64,000 nucleotides of DNA, taken from UBA7867 sp964579205 (GTDB lineage Bacteria; Bacillota; Clostridia; Christensenellales; UBA1242). This document shows, one piece after another, positions 25,843 through 33,715 of the stretch. The notes under the pieces are model-generated. The model worked only from the letters and a program-made list of their open reading frames with translations. It searched no databases and had not been told where the DNA came from. The position numbers and the translations under genes are program-made. Each line of letters starts with the position of its first letter. Positions within the stretch are counted from its first letter, which is position 1. Location of the stretch: NCBI GenBank assembly GCA_964579205.1, contig CAZOFH010000006.1, positions 1-64,000 on the forward strand. Direction: 5' to 3'.

Positions 25843-25922
25843 CGGCTTGCCGTCGGGCGCGAATGCGCCTAATGCGCCAATAGGCGCATAGTGGGTGCGA
25901 CAGCACACACCACGGCAAGCCG
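25843..25922. repeat. Four-way-junction palindromic repeat, copy A
   Basis: An 11-bp closing stem, CGGCTTGCCGT with ACGGCAAGCCG, encloses three hairpins: GGCGC / GCGCC (loop GAAT), ATGCGCC / GGCGCAT (loop AATA) and GTGGGTGC / GCAC-CAC with a bulge. Copies B (36094) and C (50715) have the same plan with different loops and different third hairpin. It lies about 40 bp outside the left end of the R-M cassette. Confidence 0.85.
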
Positions 25923-25963
25923 CCTTGCGGGGCTGCACCCCGGACCCGCATTAACAAAACAAC

Positions 25964-26008
25964 AAAAAAGCGACCTAAGGGTAATACCTTTTGAAATTAG
26001 TGTAATAA
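25964..26008 (+). repeat. Left boundary of R-M cassette: terminator arm plus inverted repeat
   Basis: AAAAAAGCGACC (25964-25975) is the complement of the right arm at 28955-28966. Then TTTTGAAATTAGTGTAATAA (25989-26008) is repeated in inverted orientation at 28922-28941 with 19 of 20 bases identical. See the right boundary and findings. Confidence 0.75.
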
Positions 26009-26040
26009 AAAGAACTTTATCAAATGATAGAGTTCTTTTA
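26004..26040 (-). terminator. Terminator of the R-M operon
   Basis: Stem AAAAGAACT-TATC / GATA-AGTTCTTTT, followed by T residues on the minus strand, beginning 4 bases after the methyltransferase stop. It also has T residues on the plus side. Confidence 0.8.
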
Positions 26041-26043
26041 TTT

Positions 26044-27222
26044 TTATGGCTTTAATTTAAATAATTGTTTTGCCATATATTCAATAACTTTAACATTTAC
26101 AGCATTACCAAATTGCTTATATGCTTGATGGTCGTTTTTATTACATATAAATGAATCTGGAAAACTTTGTAATCTAGCAGCTTCTCTTGGAGTTAATCTT
26201 CTTTTAACTTTCCCAATAATAGGTATTTGAACCATTGCAACCAATGCAGGGAAAACATTTGGTCTTTTAACCCTTATACCCGAAGGTCTAAATTGAATAA
26301 TTGCATCCCATATTGACTCGCAATCAGCACCACATTGCCATTCTAACTTTTGTTCTGTTGTTGTAAAATCTTGTAAATAATTCCATTTCTTTAGCCATGA
26401 ATCAATAAAATCTTTATTGTTTTCATAAAGTTTTCTATTTCTACTAATAAAATTTTCTTTCCATTTAGGATATCCTAATGTTGAATAATCATAATCTTTT
26501 GAAAATTCAAAAGACCAAATCGGAAAACCTAAAACTTTTTCTTTAATACCACGAATAAATTCATCCCAACAATTTAACACTTTTTCTTCATGTTTTGAAA
26601 TGTAGTATTTTTTATCTACTTCACCATGTTCTAATATATTAGAAGATAAGAAATCTATATCATTTTTGTCAATATTTGGAATATTAACTGAAATTTCTTT
26701 AATTCCGACAGACTCATGAACACCAAGAATAACAACTCTTTCTCTTATTTGTGGAACTCCAATTTGATGAGGACTAACAATAATAGGAATTTCTGTTATA
26801 ACATAACCCAATTCCTTAAGGCTATTTTTAATAACATTCCATGTGTTTCCGTTATCATGAGAAGCAAGATTTCTAACATTTTCTAAAATAATATATGGTG
26901 TTTTATGATGTTTTAATATTCTAATTATCTCAAAAAATAAAGTGCCTCGAGTTTCATCTTCAAAACCCTTTTGCATTCCAGCCTTTGAAAATGCTTGACA
27001 TGGAAATCCTGCACATAACACGTCATGAGATGGGATGTTTTCTTCTTTTATATCTCTTATATTTATACCTGAATCTAGGTTGTAATTTTCTTTATAGGTT
27101 TCAATAGCATACTTATCAATATCAGAAGCAAAAACACATTCGCCACCTAGATTTTGTAATGCTTGATGAAATCCACCAATTCCACAAAATAAATCTATAA
27201 ACTTAAAATTTTTCTTTAACAT
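26044..27222 (-). CDS. DNA (cytosine-5)-methyltransferase
   Basis: 392 residues with the ordered motifs of the C5 family: I FIDLFCGIGGFHQAL (8-22), IV GFPCQAFS with catalytic Cys75, VI YIILENVRNL, VIII QIRERVVILG and X QAYKQFGNAVNV at the C-terminus. The target-recognition region lies about 180-320. It methylates a specific DNA site and so protects against the linked endonuclease. Coding sequence is strongly AT-rich compared with flanking genes, a sign of transfer. It overlaps the upstream gene by 7 bases. Confidence 0.95.
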   Translation of the reverse strand: MLKKNFKFIDLFCGIGGFHQALQNLGGECVFASDIDKYAIETYKENYNLDSGINIRDIKEENIPSHDVLCAGFPCQAFSKAGMQKGFEDETRGTLFFEIIRILKHHKTPYIILENVRNLASHDNGNTWNVIKNSLKELGYVITEIPIIVSPHQIGVPQIRERVVILGVHESVGIKEISVNIPNIDKNDIDFLSSNILEHGEVDKKYYISKHEEKVLNCWDEFIRGIKEKVLGFPIWSFEFSKDYDYSTLGYPKWKENFISRNRKLYENNKDFIDSWLKKWNYLQDFTTTEQKLEWQCGADCESIWDAIIQFRPSGIRVKRPNVFPALVAMVQIPIIGKVKRRLTPREAARLQSFPDSFICNKNDHQAYKQFGNAVNVKVIEYMAKQLFKLKP

Positions 27223-28460
27223 ACTTTTTCCTTATAATCATATTTGTAAATAATAAAGTTATCTAGAATCTTTTTAGAAATAGAAACTTTTTGTTTCCTA
27301 GGGTCTCCATTAGGTTGTTTACCTTGATTAAAATCAGCAAGAACTTCGCCATAGTTGATTCTATTAACTTCTATAATATACATTTTTGTGTAGTTTATAG
27401 AATGTTTTAATTTATTGCCGTATGAATGGGAATCATAAAGTTTTCCTTTTGGCCATTTGCCACTATCTAATTTTAATTGGTTAATAAACTCACTAGCTTC
27501 AAAATTTTTATCTTTATCTTTTATAGTATCATGTTCATAAACAACATACCAAAATTTGTCGTAAGTATTTATTGCTTCTAGAACACTTTCTTTGTCATTA
27601 CCTAAAATAGCACCTGATGAAAGACTTTCAGACTTTAAGTCTCCATAAAAAGAAACTTCATTAAACCATAAATCAAAATCTAAATCTGATTGTCCTTTTT
27701 GTCTAATATATTTGCAATAATTTTCAGTATTATTATCTTTGGTAAAATGATAAAAACGATACTCTAAAAACCAGCCAGCCCATTCAGATTGAGCCCATTG
27801 AGACCATGATTTATTTCTCATTTCTTCAACACATTTAATCGCTTCTAACCATTGTCCAAAAGGGAAACCATAATTAAACTTTGTAAATAAATCAAATATC
27901 TTTGTAATCTTATTTTGAACAACAATATTGTCATTAAGATAATCTTTTAATTTTGTATATTTTACAACATATAACATATTGTTATTTCTATCAATTTTTT
28001 TGAAAATACCATTTTTCATGCCTTGATATAAATCATTAACATATACATGAGCAGCTGAGTTATGCATCTTTTTCATTAAATAAGTGTCTTTGACAAAATC
28101 TACAAAAACAATATTTCCTTTATAATGATACACACCTAGAAACCTAACAAAATAATTTGTTTTATTAGAAACTTCTAATGCAACATTCTTAAAAGACATT
28201 TGTAATTGAATTCTTTTCTTAAAAATAGGATGAGCACCATCCCCACCCAAATAGGAAATATTGGCAAACAATAAAACTTGCTTTATACCATCATTATTTA
28301 AGTAAACTAATACTTTACGATTTGCAATAATTTCTTCTGAACAATTTTCTTTTCCTAATACTTCAATCAATCTTTCTTTAATTTGATTAGTTGTTAAAGT
28401 TTGGTCAAAATCTATTTCTAAACTTAAATCACTTCTTAATTGTTGGCTTTTAAGATTCAT
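27216..28460 (-). CDS. Probable type II restriction endonuclease
   Basis: 414 residues, no family recognised by sequence. It is called an endonuclease from tight linkage (7-base overlap) to the C5 methyltransferase and a possible PD-(D/E)xK site: SDLDFDLW (258-265) then GDLKSES (273-279), with Asp274 and Lys276 as the D-x-K pair. Lys-, Asn- and Ile-rich, as expected for AT-rich DNA. AAGGAG lies 6 bases before the ATG. It could instead be an accessory protein of the methyltransferase. Confidence 0.65.
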   Translation of the reverse strand: MNLKSQQLRSDLSLEIDFDQTLTTNQIKERLIEVLGKENCSEEIIANRKVLVYLNNDGIKQVLLFANISYLGGDGAHPIFKKRIQLQMSFKNVALEVSNKTNYFVRFLGVYHYKGNIVFVDFVKDTYLMKKMHNSAAHVYVNDLYQGMKNGIFKKIDRNNNMLYVVKYTKLKDYLNDNIVVQNKITKIFDLFTKFNYGFPFGQWLEAIKCVEEMRNKSWSQWAQSEWAGWFLEYRFYHFTKDNNTENYCKYIRQKGQSDLDFDLWFNEVSFYGDLKSESLSSGAILGNDKESVLEAINTYDKFWYVVYEHDTIKDKDKNFEASEFINQLKLDSGKWPKGKLYDSHSYGNKLKHSINYTKMYIIEVNRINYGEVLADFNQGKQPNGDPRKQKVSISKKILDNFIIYKYDYKEKVC

Positions 28461-28564
28461 ACTTCACTCCTTACAAACTATATTATAACACATATTTTTT
28501 CAAAAAGCTACTTTTTCTAGAAAAATATCAAAATTTGTAAGAAAATTTATAAATGGCATTTAGG

Positions 28565-28620
28565 CGTGTACTTGTCTTGATACATGTGCTCTCGCTTTTG
28601 CTCGAGCAGACAAGCACACG
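28565..28620. other. Hairpin 1 of structured non-coding region
   Basis: CGTGTACTTGTCT (28565-28577) pairs with AGACAAGCACACG (28608-28620), 12 of 13 positions. The loop holds a smaller GCTC / GAGC helix. It lies between the R-M operon start and the right boundary of the cassette. Confidence 0.6.
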
Positions 28621-28643
28621 TCTATAAAATAAATTAAAGCAGA

Positions 28644-28688
28644 CAAAAAGCGAAAGTGTTGGTGAACGTAACACACTTTCGCTTTTTG
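28644..28688. other. Hairpin 2 of structured non-coding region
   Basis: Perfect 16-bp stem, CAAAAAGCGAAAGTGT (28644-28659) with its complement (28673-28688), 13-nt loop. Its T-rich end could act as a terminator on either strand. The loop side of hairpin 1 (CTCGCTTTTGCTC) resembles the right arm of this stem, so the two could interact. Confidence 0.65.
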
Positions 28689-28701
28689 CTGTTCTATATA
28701 A

Positions 28702-28880
28702 TGGCTAATTTATTCCATGGTGAACTTGACAAGAGCCTCTGAAATGAATTTTTCTTTTGCTGGTTAAGCCAGAGAAACGATGTTTATGCTTCCAACTTCG
28801 CCTTTTTCGTTTCTCTGCCTTTTGATATTGTGTTTTCATTTCTTCTCTTGTCAAGTACCTTTCACGGCATAAAATAGCCA
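28702..28880. ncRNA. Long imperfect hairpin, candidate structured RNA or MITE
   Basis: About 180 bp that folds end to end. Outer pairing: TGGCTAATTTATTCC with GGCATAAAATAGCCA. Middle: CTTGACAAGAG (28725-28735) with CTCTTGTCAAG (28845-28855), then GAAATGAA with TTCATTTC. Inner: CAGAGAAACGA (28770-28780) with TCGTTTCTCTG (28807-28817). A large central bubble lies between the middle and inner stems. Length and bubble recall 6S RNA but no 6S signature was recognised. A miniature inverted-repeat element is an alternative. The coding strand is unknown. Confidence 0.45.
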
Positions 28881-28882
28881 GT

Positions 28883-28919
28883 AAAAAAGAGAACTAGATT
28901 TTTGATTTCTAATTCTCTT
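28883..28919 (-). terminator. Terminator-like hairpin at the right end of the cassette
   Basis: AAGAGAACTAGA (28887-28898) pairs with TCTAATTCTCTT (28908-28919), with a run of T on the minus strand. It mirrors the terminator-like hairpin at the left end (26004-26040). Confidence 0.7.
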
Positions 28920-28921
28920 AA

Positions 28922-28966
28922 TTATTACACTAGTTTCAAAATGCAGTGACTAATGATCGCTTTTTT
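28922..28966 (-). repeat. Right boundary of R-M cassette: inverted repeat plus terminator arm
   Basis: Read on the minus strand: AAAAAAGCGATC (28955-28966), 13 unrelated bases, then TTTTGAAACTAGTGTAATAA (28922-28941). The arrangement and total length (45 bases) equal those at the left boundary. The two outer arms could have been the two halves of one terminator stem belonging to the 29541-28999 gene. Confidence 0.75.
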
Positions 28967-28998
28967 GATTTTGTTTATGGTCGGAATTGTGTTATTTC

Positions 28999-29541
28999 TT
29001 ATGAAAAGTATGTGAGCCACGAGTCATCCTGCAAGAGATCCACGCTCACTACCACCCCTTGCGAACCGGTATGTTTGATAATAAATGTATTCGTCGCAAG
29101 GTTGTTGTACTCATCATTATTGACATCTATGTAATGAATCACCGAATATCTCAGATATGTCGGGGTAATAATGCGTACACGATATTGTGTGTTTGCGGTC
29201 AGCGACCCGCCCAAGTCAAATGATTGCCCTGCTTGGGTAGCAAACGAAATCTTTTTGACTACGACCAAACTACCCGACAAAGTAGAAATCTGTATAATCA
29301 CCTGTGATTTGGCTGCAGGATAAGCCGAGCCGTATGATGTCAGACCGGGACCCAAATACGCACTGTCAGAGTTATCTTCTACCGAGACCGTGAACGACCC
29401 ACCCGCAGCCACCGCCGCATCGCCACGCGCTTTTTGTGGCCCCTGCAGCAAGAGCACGGGCAGCACGGCACTCAGCAAAAGCACGACGGCAGCAATAATG
29501 CTCACGAGTACTGTTTTACCAGTCTTACCTATTTTTTGCAT
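28999..29541 (-). CDS. Secreted or membrane-anchored protein, unknown function
   Basis: 180 residues from the ATG at 29541, 8 bases after GAGGAG; an in-frame TTG two codons upstream is less likely. A basic start (MQKIGKTGKT) is followed by a hydrophobic segment to about residue 34, then an Ala/Gly linker and a beta-rich region (GGSFTVSVEDNSDSAYLGPG and on) of Ig-like character. No family recognised. Its original terminator seems to have been split by the R-M cassette. Confidence 0.7.
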   Translation of the reverse strand: MQKIGKTGKTVLVSIIAAVVLLLSAVLPVLLLQGPQKARGDAAVAAGGSFTVSVEDNSDSAYLGPGLTSYGSAYPAAKSQVIIQISTLSGSLVVVKKISFATQAGQSFDLGGSLTANTQYRVRIITPTYLRYSVIHYIDVNNDEYNNLATNTFIIKHTGSQGVVVSVDLLQDDSWLTYFS

Positions 29542-29547
29542 TGGCAA

Positions 29548-30033
29548 ATCTCCTCAATTTTTTATTATTCTTGTGGCATTTTGACATTATATATACTATT
29601 GTACCGAATTTTGTCAAAATTATCAAATGATTTTACATACTTTTTGCAAATTTCGCAAAAAACTTTCGCCACAAAACAAAAAAGGCAGGCAAAACCTGTC
29701 TCAAATTGCTCAAATCTTTATGGAAAAGCGACCACGACCGCCACCAATACAGTGCAAAAACTCGCCATTACCGTCGCAAACTTACTCCAAAACGCCTTAT
29801 TCTTTGGACAAATTATATGAAAACTCATTACTACTCCTCCTAATCTTTTGATAATTTTAGCACTTTTCGCACTACTTGACAAATGATTTCGAGATAGTTT
29901 TTTGTTTTTTGCTAAGAGCGCAACACCCTAAGGACGAACTGATACTAATAAACGGGCTAACACTTGAACAAAAGGCTGTCGGCAATGCTATGTACAGACT
30001 AATGCTGAAAGGGATTCGCCGCAATGCGCATCG
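29548..30033. other. Intergenic stretch, no gene seen
   Basis: AT-rich near 29548-29880, then more mixed sequence. Open frames on both strands lack ribosome binding sites and recognisable domains. From about 29930 it resembles decayed interspersed-repeat DNA. Confidence 0.5.
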
Positions 30034-30072
30034 CAAATTCCTCGGACACCGTCGGCGTCCTCTGAATGACAA
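30034..30072 (-). repeat. Interspersed repeat relic, ATTCAGAGGA type
   Basis: Minus strand reads CTTGTCATTCAGAGGACGCC, then GACGGTGTCCGAGGAATTTG. A second relic at 35031-35073 shares ATTCAGAGGA, then GTGTCCG and GAAATCTG-like sequence at the same spacing. Confidence 0.45.
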
Positions 30073-30100
30073 GTGTTGGCACCCCCACCTGACCACATTA

Positions 30101-30133
30101 ATAAAAACAATGCAGAGGGAAACCCCGCATTGT
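30101..30133 (-). terminator. Terminator of the ABC ATPase/HTH pair
   Basis: ACAATGC / GCATTGT stem with inner GGGG / CCC pairing, followed by TTTTTAT on the minus strand. A nine-C run lies at 30141-30149. Confidence 0.8.
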
Positions 30134-30151
30134 AGTCAAGCCCCCCCCCTA

Positions 30152-30523
30152 CTACTTGAGGGTCTCGAGTTGGGCAAGTTTGTTGATATGGCGTTTGCGC
30201 TTGATTTCGGTACTCTTGAAAGCGAGTAAGACTGAGAGCGTCACGGCGTCGTCAAACTTGCGGATATCCAGCCCCAAGAGATTGTTGATTTTGTTGAGCC
30301 GATACAATAGCGTATTGCGATGCACGATGAGTTCGGCACTGGTTTTGATAAGATTGAGGTTGTGCTTGAAAAAAGTTTGCACGGTCAAAATAAGTTCTTC
30401 ATCGGCAAAAAACTTTTTGACATTGGGGTCGTTGTAAATTTGGCTGACGCAAGCCAAGTTGTTTGGGTCGACATTAATAAGGATATTTTGCAGCAAACTT
30501 TGGTTTTGCGAATTATTTTTCAT
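30152..30523 (-). CDS. PucR/CdaR-type helix-turn-helix protein
   Basis: 123 residues from the ATG at 30523 (MKNNSQNQSLLQ), with GGAG 7 bases upstream. Residues about 45-105 match the C-terminal HTH of PucR regulators: LTVQTFFKHNLNLIKTSAEL, then LIVHRNTLLYRLNKINNLLG and the helix DDAVTLSVLLAFK. It lacks the sensory domains that normally precede this HTH. It overlaps the ATPase gene by 11 bases, so it probably works with it. Confidence 0.82.
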   Translation of the reverse strand: MKNNSQNQSLLQNILINVDPNNLACVSQIYNDPNVKKFFADEELILTVQTFFKHNLNLIKTSAELIVHRNTLLYRLNKINNLLGLDIRKFDDAVTLSVLLAFKSTEIKRKRHINKLAQLETLK

Positions 30524-31178
30524 TGTTTTTCTCCGACAAGCAGCCACCGTTTAGGTAATAGACTTTCTGCACCAAGTCGCCCAAAACCTGCTCATTCTCA
30601 GACGCAAAAATGATAGTTTTTTGCGCGGGGTCTTTGTCGAGCAAAATCTGCAGGCATTTTTTGGTCTGTTTGACAATTTCGCCGTCAGGGTCATCAAAAA
30701 TATCGTCGCACAGCAGGATATCTATCGGGCGAAGAGCGAGTCTAGCGATCTGCACTTGCCTACGCTCTAGCCGAGACAGCGTCCCGATCTTGAGGTCGGC
30801 TAGATAACTCAATTCAAACTCATTGAGCACGGCGCGCACGCGAGTCTCCCACTCTCTCTTGGGCACTTTGCGATTTTTGAGAACCCACGCGAGGTTGTCA
30901 AAAACGGTCTTGCGCTCAAAAAAAACAGGAGCTTGAGTAATGTAACCCAAGTTTACATTGGTGGCAAAATCGACCTTTGATACAGGCACATCACGGATGT
31001 AGGCCTCGCCACTCTTGAGAGTCTCTAGCCCAGCGATCAGTCGCAAAAGGGCTGTCTTGCCCGCCCCCTCATTACCGATGATAGCGACCCTCTCGCCATT
31101 TTTTACCGTCAAATTGACATTCATCAGAGCATTATAATCCTTGCTATATGCTACGACAACATTTTTCAAAACAATCAT
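30513..31178 (-). CDS. ABC-type ATPase with degenerate motifs
   Basis: 221 residues from the ATG at 31178, after AGAGGT. Walker A GNEGAGKT (35-42) and the Q-loop Gln82 are intact. The signature is LSRLERRQ (134-141) instead of LSGGQ, Walker B ends LLCDD with Asp159 at the catalytic Glu position, and the H-loop His is replaced (FASENEQ). No permease gene is nearby. Coupled to an HTH protein, it may be a regulatory or non-transport ATPase. Glu-to-Asp can still permit slow hydrolysis. Confidence 0.8.
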   Translation of the reverse strand: MIVLKNVVVAYSKDYNALMNVNLTVKNGERVAIIGNEGAGKTALLRLIAGLETLKSGEAYIRDVPVSKVDFATNVNLGYITQAPVFFERKTVFDNLAWVLKNRKVPKREWETRVRAVLNEFELSYLADLKIGTLSRLERRQVQIARLALRPIDILLCDDIFDDPDGEIVKQTKKCLQILLDKDPAQKTIIFASENEQVLGDLVQKVYYLNGGCLSEKNNEK

Positions 31179-31199
31179 TTGTTTTACCTCTCTCACTCT

Positions 31200-31228
31200 A
31201 TAATACACTTTTTACAAAATTTAATCAA
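31200..31228 (-). promoter_or_regulatory. Promoter of the ABC ATPase/HTH pair
   Basis: TTGATT (31223-31228), 17-base spacer, TATTAT (31200-31205), minus strand. Confidence 0.6.
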
Positions 31229-31270
31229 GTATTATTCTCAAAAAATAATATGTTTTTTCATTTAATTTGC

Positions 31271-31299
31271 TAGTCAAAAAACAAAACTTTTGGTATAAT
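31271..31299 (+). promoter_or_regulatory. Putative promoter of the oxoamine synthase gene
   Basis: TAGTCA (31271-31276), 17-base spacer, TATAAT (31294-31299). The -10 is perfect and the -35 weak. Confidence 0.5.
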
Positions 31300-31335
31300 G
31301 GGACTTATACAAATCACTAATTGGAGAAATAATTT

Positions 31336-32535
31336 ATGGATTTATTTGAAAAATGCTATAACTTTGACACTGTCAAAAAAATCAAAGAGGCTGGCGTTTA
31401 TCCTTACTTTCACTATCTCGAGAGTGGGCAAGATATCGTAGTAAATATGGAGGGGCACAGGGTCATTATGATCGGCTCAAACAACTATATGGGACTGACC
31501 AATCATCCTGAGGTCGTCGAGGCTGGTATCGAGGCGTACAAAAAGTACGGTTCGGGCTGCTCAGGGTCGCGATTTCTCAATGGCACGCTAGACCTACATC
31601 TCACGCTAGAACACGAACTTGCGGAATTCCTTCACAAAGAGGACTGTATGACTTTTACCACAGGCTTTATGAGCAACTTGGGTATTATCTCGGCTATCGC
31701 AGGCAGAAATGACGTCATCCTATGTGACAAGGAGAACCACGCGAGTATTTACGACGGGTGTAGACTGAGTTTTGCAAAGATGCTGCGTTATGAACACAGC
31801 GATATGGCTGACCTAGAAAAACAACTGCAGACTATCCCTAGTGACAAAGGCATCCTCATTGTGACTGACGGCGTATTCAGTATGGGCGGAGACCTATGCA
31901 AACTGCCAGAAATCGTGGCGCTCGCCAAAAAGTACGGTGCTAGGATTATGATTGACGACGCGCACGGGCTGGGCGTATTCGGCGAACACGGTCGCGGCAC
32001 GGCAGAGCATTTTGGGCTGGAGGACGATGTAGATATCATTATGGGTACATTTAGCAAGAGTTTGGCGAGTCTCGGCGGCTATATGGCGGGCAAGGCGGAG
32101 GTCGTAAATTACGTGCGCCACAGTTCGCGTCCTTTCATCTTTGCTGCTAGCCCTACCCCAGCGAACGCCGCTAGTGCTTTGGCTGCCCTGCGCATTATCA
32201 AGCGTGAGCCTGAGCGTGTAAAAAATTTGCAGCACATTGCCGACTATATGCGTAACGCGCTCAAATCGCGCAACATCCCTATTCGTGACAGTGTAGCGCC
32301 TATCATTCCTATCGAAACATACGACGACTACCGCACTTTCCTCGCGTGCAAGACGCTTTTTGACAAGGGCGTGTATGTCAACCCAGTCGTAAGCCCTGCG
32401 GTCGCCCCGGGCGACGCAATCATCCGCACTAGTTACACAGCCACTCACACCGAGGCACTGATGGATGAGGCTGCCGACATTATCAAAGAGGTCTTTGACC
32501 ACCTCCCACCTCGCGACGACTCTATCAAGTTTTAG
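31336..32535 (+). CDS. Alpha-oxoamine synthase, serine palmitoyltransferase-like
   Basis: 399 residues, PLP-dependent fold type I. Visible residues: GSGCSGSRFLNGT (72-84), His136 stacking on PLP, DDAHGLG with Asp207 and His210, and the Schiff-base Lys241 in GTFSKSLASLGG. The family condenses an amino acid with an acyl-CoA and releases CO2: glycine C-acetyltransferase, 8-amino-7-oxononanoate synthase or serine palmitoyltransferase. The N-terminus AGVYPYFHYLESGQD and the GTFSKSLASLGG context match, from memory, Bacteroides serine palmitoyltransferase most closely. No tdh, bio or sphingolipid genes are adjacent, so the substrate is open. Confidence 0.88.
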   Translation: MDLFEKCYNFDTVKKIKEAGVYPYFHYLESGQDIVVNMEGHRVIMIGSNNYMGLTNHPEVVEAGIEAYKKYGSGCSGSRFLNGTLDLHLTLEHELAEFLHKEDCMTFTTGFMSNLGIISAIAGRNDVILCDKENHASIYDGCRLSFAKMLRYEHSDMADLEKQLQTIPSDKGILIVTDGVFSMGGDLCKLPEIVALAKKYGARIMIDDAHGLGVFGEHGRGTAEHFGLEDDVDIIMGTFSKSLASLGGYMAGKAEVVNYVRHSSRPFIFAASPTPANAASALAALRIIKREPERVKNLQHIADYMRNALKSRNIPIRDSVAPIIPIETYDDYRTFLACKTLFDKGVYVNPVVSPAVAPGDAIIRTSYTATHTEALMDEAADIIKEVFDHLPPRDDSIKF

Positions 32536-32550
32536 TCTCGAGCAAAATAC

Positions 32551-32583
32551 AAAAAAACGACCACATTTGGGTCGTTTTTGTTT
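32551..32583 (+). terminator. Terminator of the oxoamine synthase gene
   Basis: AAACGACC / GGTCGTTT stem with a 7-nt loop and T run. Its A run makes it usable from the other strand too. Confidence 0.88.
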
Positions 32584-32650
32584 TATCAAAATTCACATAC
32601 CGAGGCTGTGACCGTGCTCCTGCCACTCCTCGTGATATGATGAATTCAAC

Positions 32651-33715
32651 TTACAAATTCTCGAGTTTGAGTCGGATTTCTTCATCGTGCAATGCCTGTA
32701 GCATTTCGTCGATATCGCCCTGCATAAACTCAGTGATATTGTGCAGACTGAGCCCAATCCTATGATCGGTCACGCGCCCTTGAGGGAAATTGTACGTACG
32801 GATACGCTCACTGCGGTCACCAGTACCGACTTGGGTCTTGCGCTGCTGCGCATTCTCAGAAATAGCTTTTTGAGTGTACAAATCCTGCAATTTTGCGCGC
32901 AAAACGCTCATCGCACGCTCTTTGTTTTTGATTTGGCTGCGCTCATCTTGGCAAGCCACTACCAACCCAGTAGGCAAGTGCGTAATTCGGATCGCAGAGT
33001 CCGTAGTATTGACACCCTGCCCGCCGTGACCACCCGCGCGGTAAGTGTCGATGCGCAGGTCTTTATCATCAATCTCAAAATTGACCTCCTCGACCTCGGG
33101 CAAAATCGCCACAGTCACAGTACTCGTGTGCACCCTGCCTTGAGACTCAGTCTCTGGCACGCGTTGCACGCGATGCACACCACTCTCCCATTTTAGCGCA
33201 CGATAGACACCGACGCCGTCCACACGCATTACGCCTTCTTTGAGCCCTCCGACCTCGGTAGCACTGTACTCGACTATCTCTGTCACCCAACCTTTACGCT
33301 CGGCGTACTTGCGATACATAGCAAACAATTCCGCACCAAAAAGAGACGCCTCATCGCCGCCTGCTGCTGGTCGAACCTCGATATATACATTGCTCTCGTC
33401 ATTTGCGTCCTTTGGGAGTAGCAAAATCTGCACCTCGCTATCTAGCCCCGCGATTTTGCTCTCAGACTCAGCCTTTTCCGCCTCAGCAATCTCGACCAAT
33501 TCCTTGTCTTGGGTCTCTGACAAAATCTCACGCGCGTTTTCGATTTGCGAAAGTACAGCATTATACCGCTCATACAACTCGACAAACTCTGCTAGGCTAG
33601 CGTGCTGCTTCGCAACTTTGCGATATTCATCCATATCCTCGAGCAATTTCGGTGAGCACATCAATTCGCTCAACTCATTGTACTTGTCGACAAATGGCTT
33701 TAACTTTTCTATCAT
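32651..33715 (-). CDS. prfA: Peptide chain release factor 1
   Basis: 354 residues. The catalytic loop reads YRAGGHGGQGVNTTDSAIRI with the GGQ motif; the residue after GGQ is Gly, where His is more common. The codon-recognition region RVPETESQGRVHTST is RF1-type. RF1 reads UAA and UAG. GAGGAG lies within the prmC end, and the start overlaps the prmC stop by one base. Confidence 0.97.
   Translation of the reverse strand: MIEKLKPFVDKYNELSELMCSPKLLEDMDEYRKVAKQHASLAEFVELYERYNAVLSQIENAREILSETQDKELVEIAEAEKAESESKIAGLDSEVQILLLPKDANDESNVYIEVRPAAGGDEASLFGAELFAMYRKYAERKGWVTEIVEYSATEVGGLKEGVMRVDGVGVYRALKWESGVHRVQRVPETESQGRVHTSTVTVAILPEVEEVNFEIDDKDLRIDTYRAGGHGGQGVNTTDSAIRITHLPTGLVVACQDERSQIKNKERAMSVLRAKLQDLYTQKAISENAQQRKTQVGTGDRSERIRTYNFPQGRVTDHRIGLSLHNITEFMQGDIDEMLQALHDEEIRLKLENL

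Noticed and set aside
28702..28880. Retron msr-msd or group II intron domain
   Set aside because: No reverse transcriptase gene is present, and no domain V-type hairpin was seen.
29872..30229. Small frames in both directions before the HTH gene
   Set aside because: They coincide with repeat relic and terminator sequence and lack ribosome binding sites.
31894..32589. Minus-strand frame of 231 codons opposite the oxoamine synthase
   Set aside because: Antisense to a clear PLP enzyme; no start signal and no recognisable domain.
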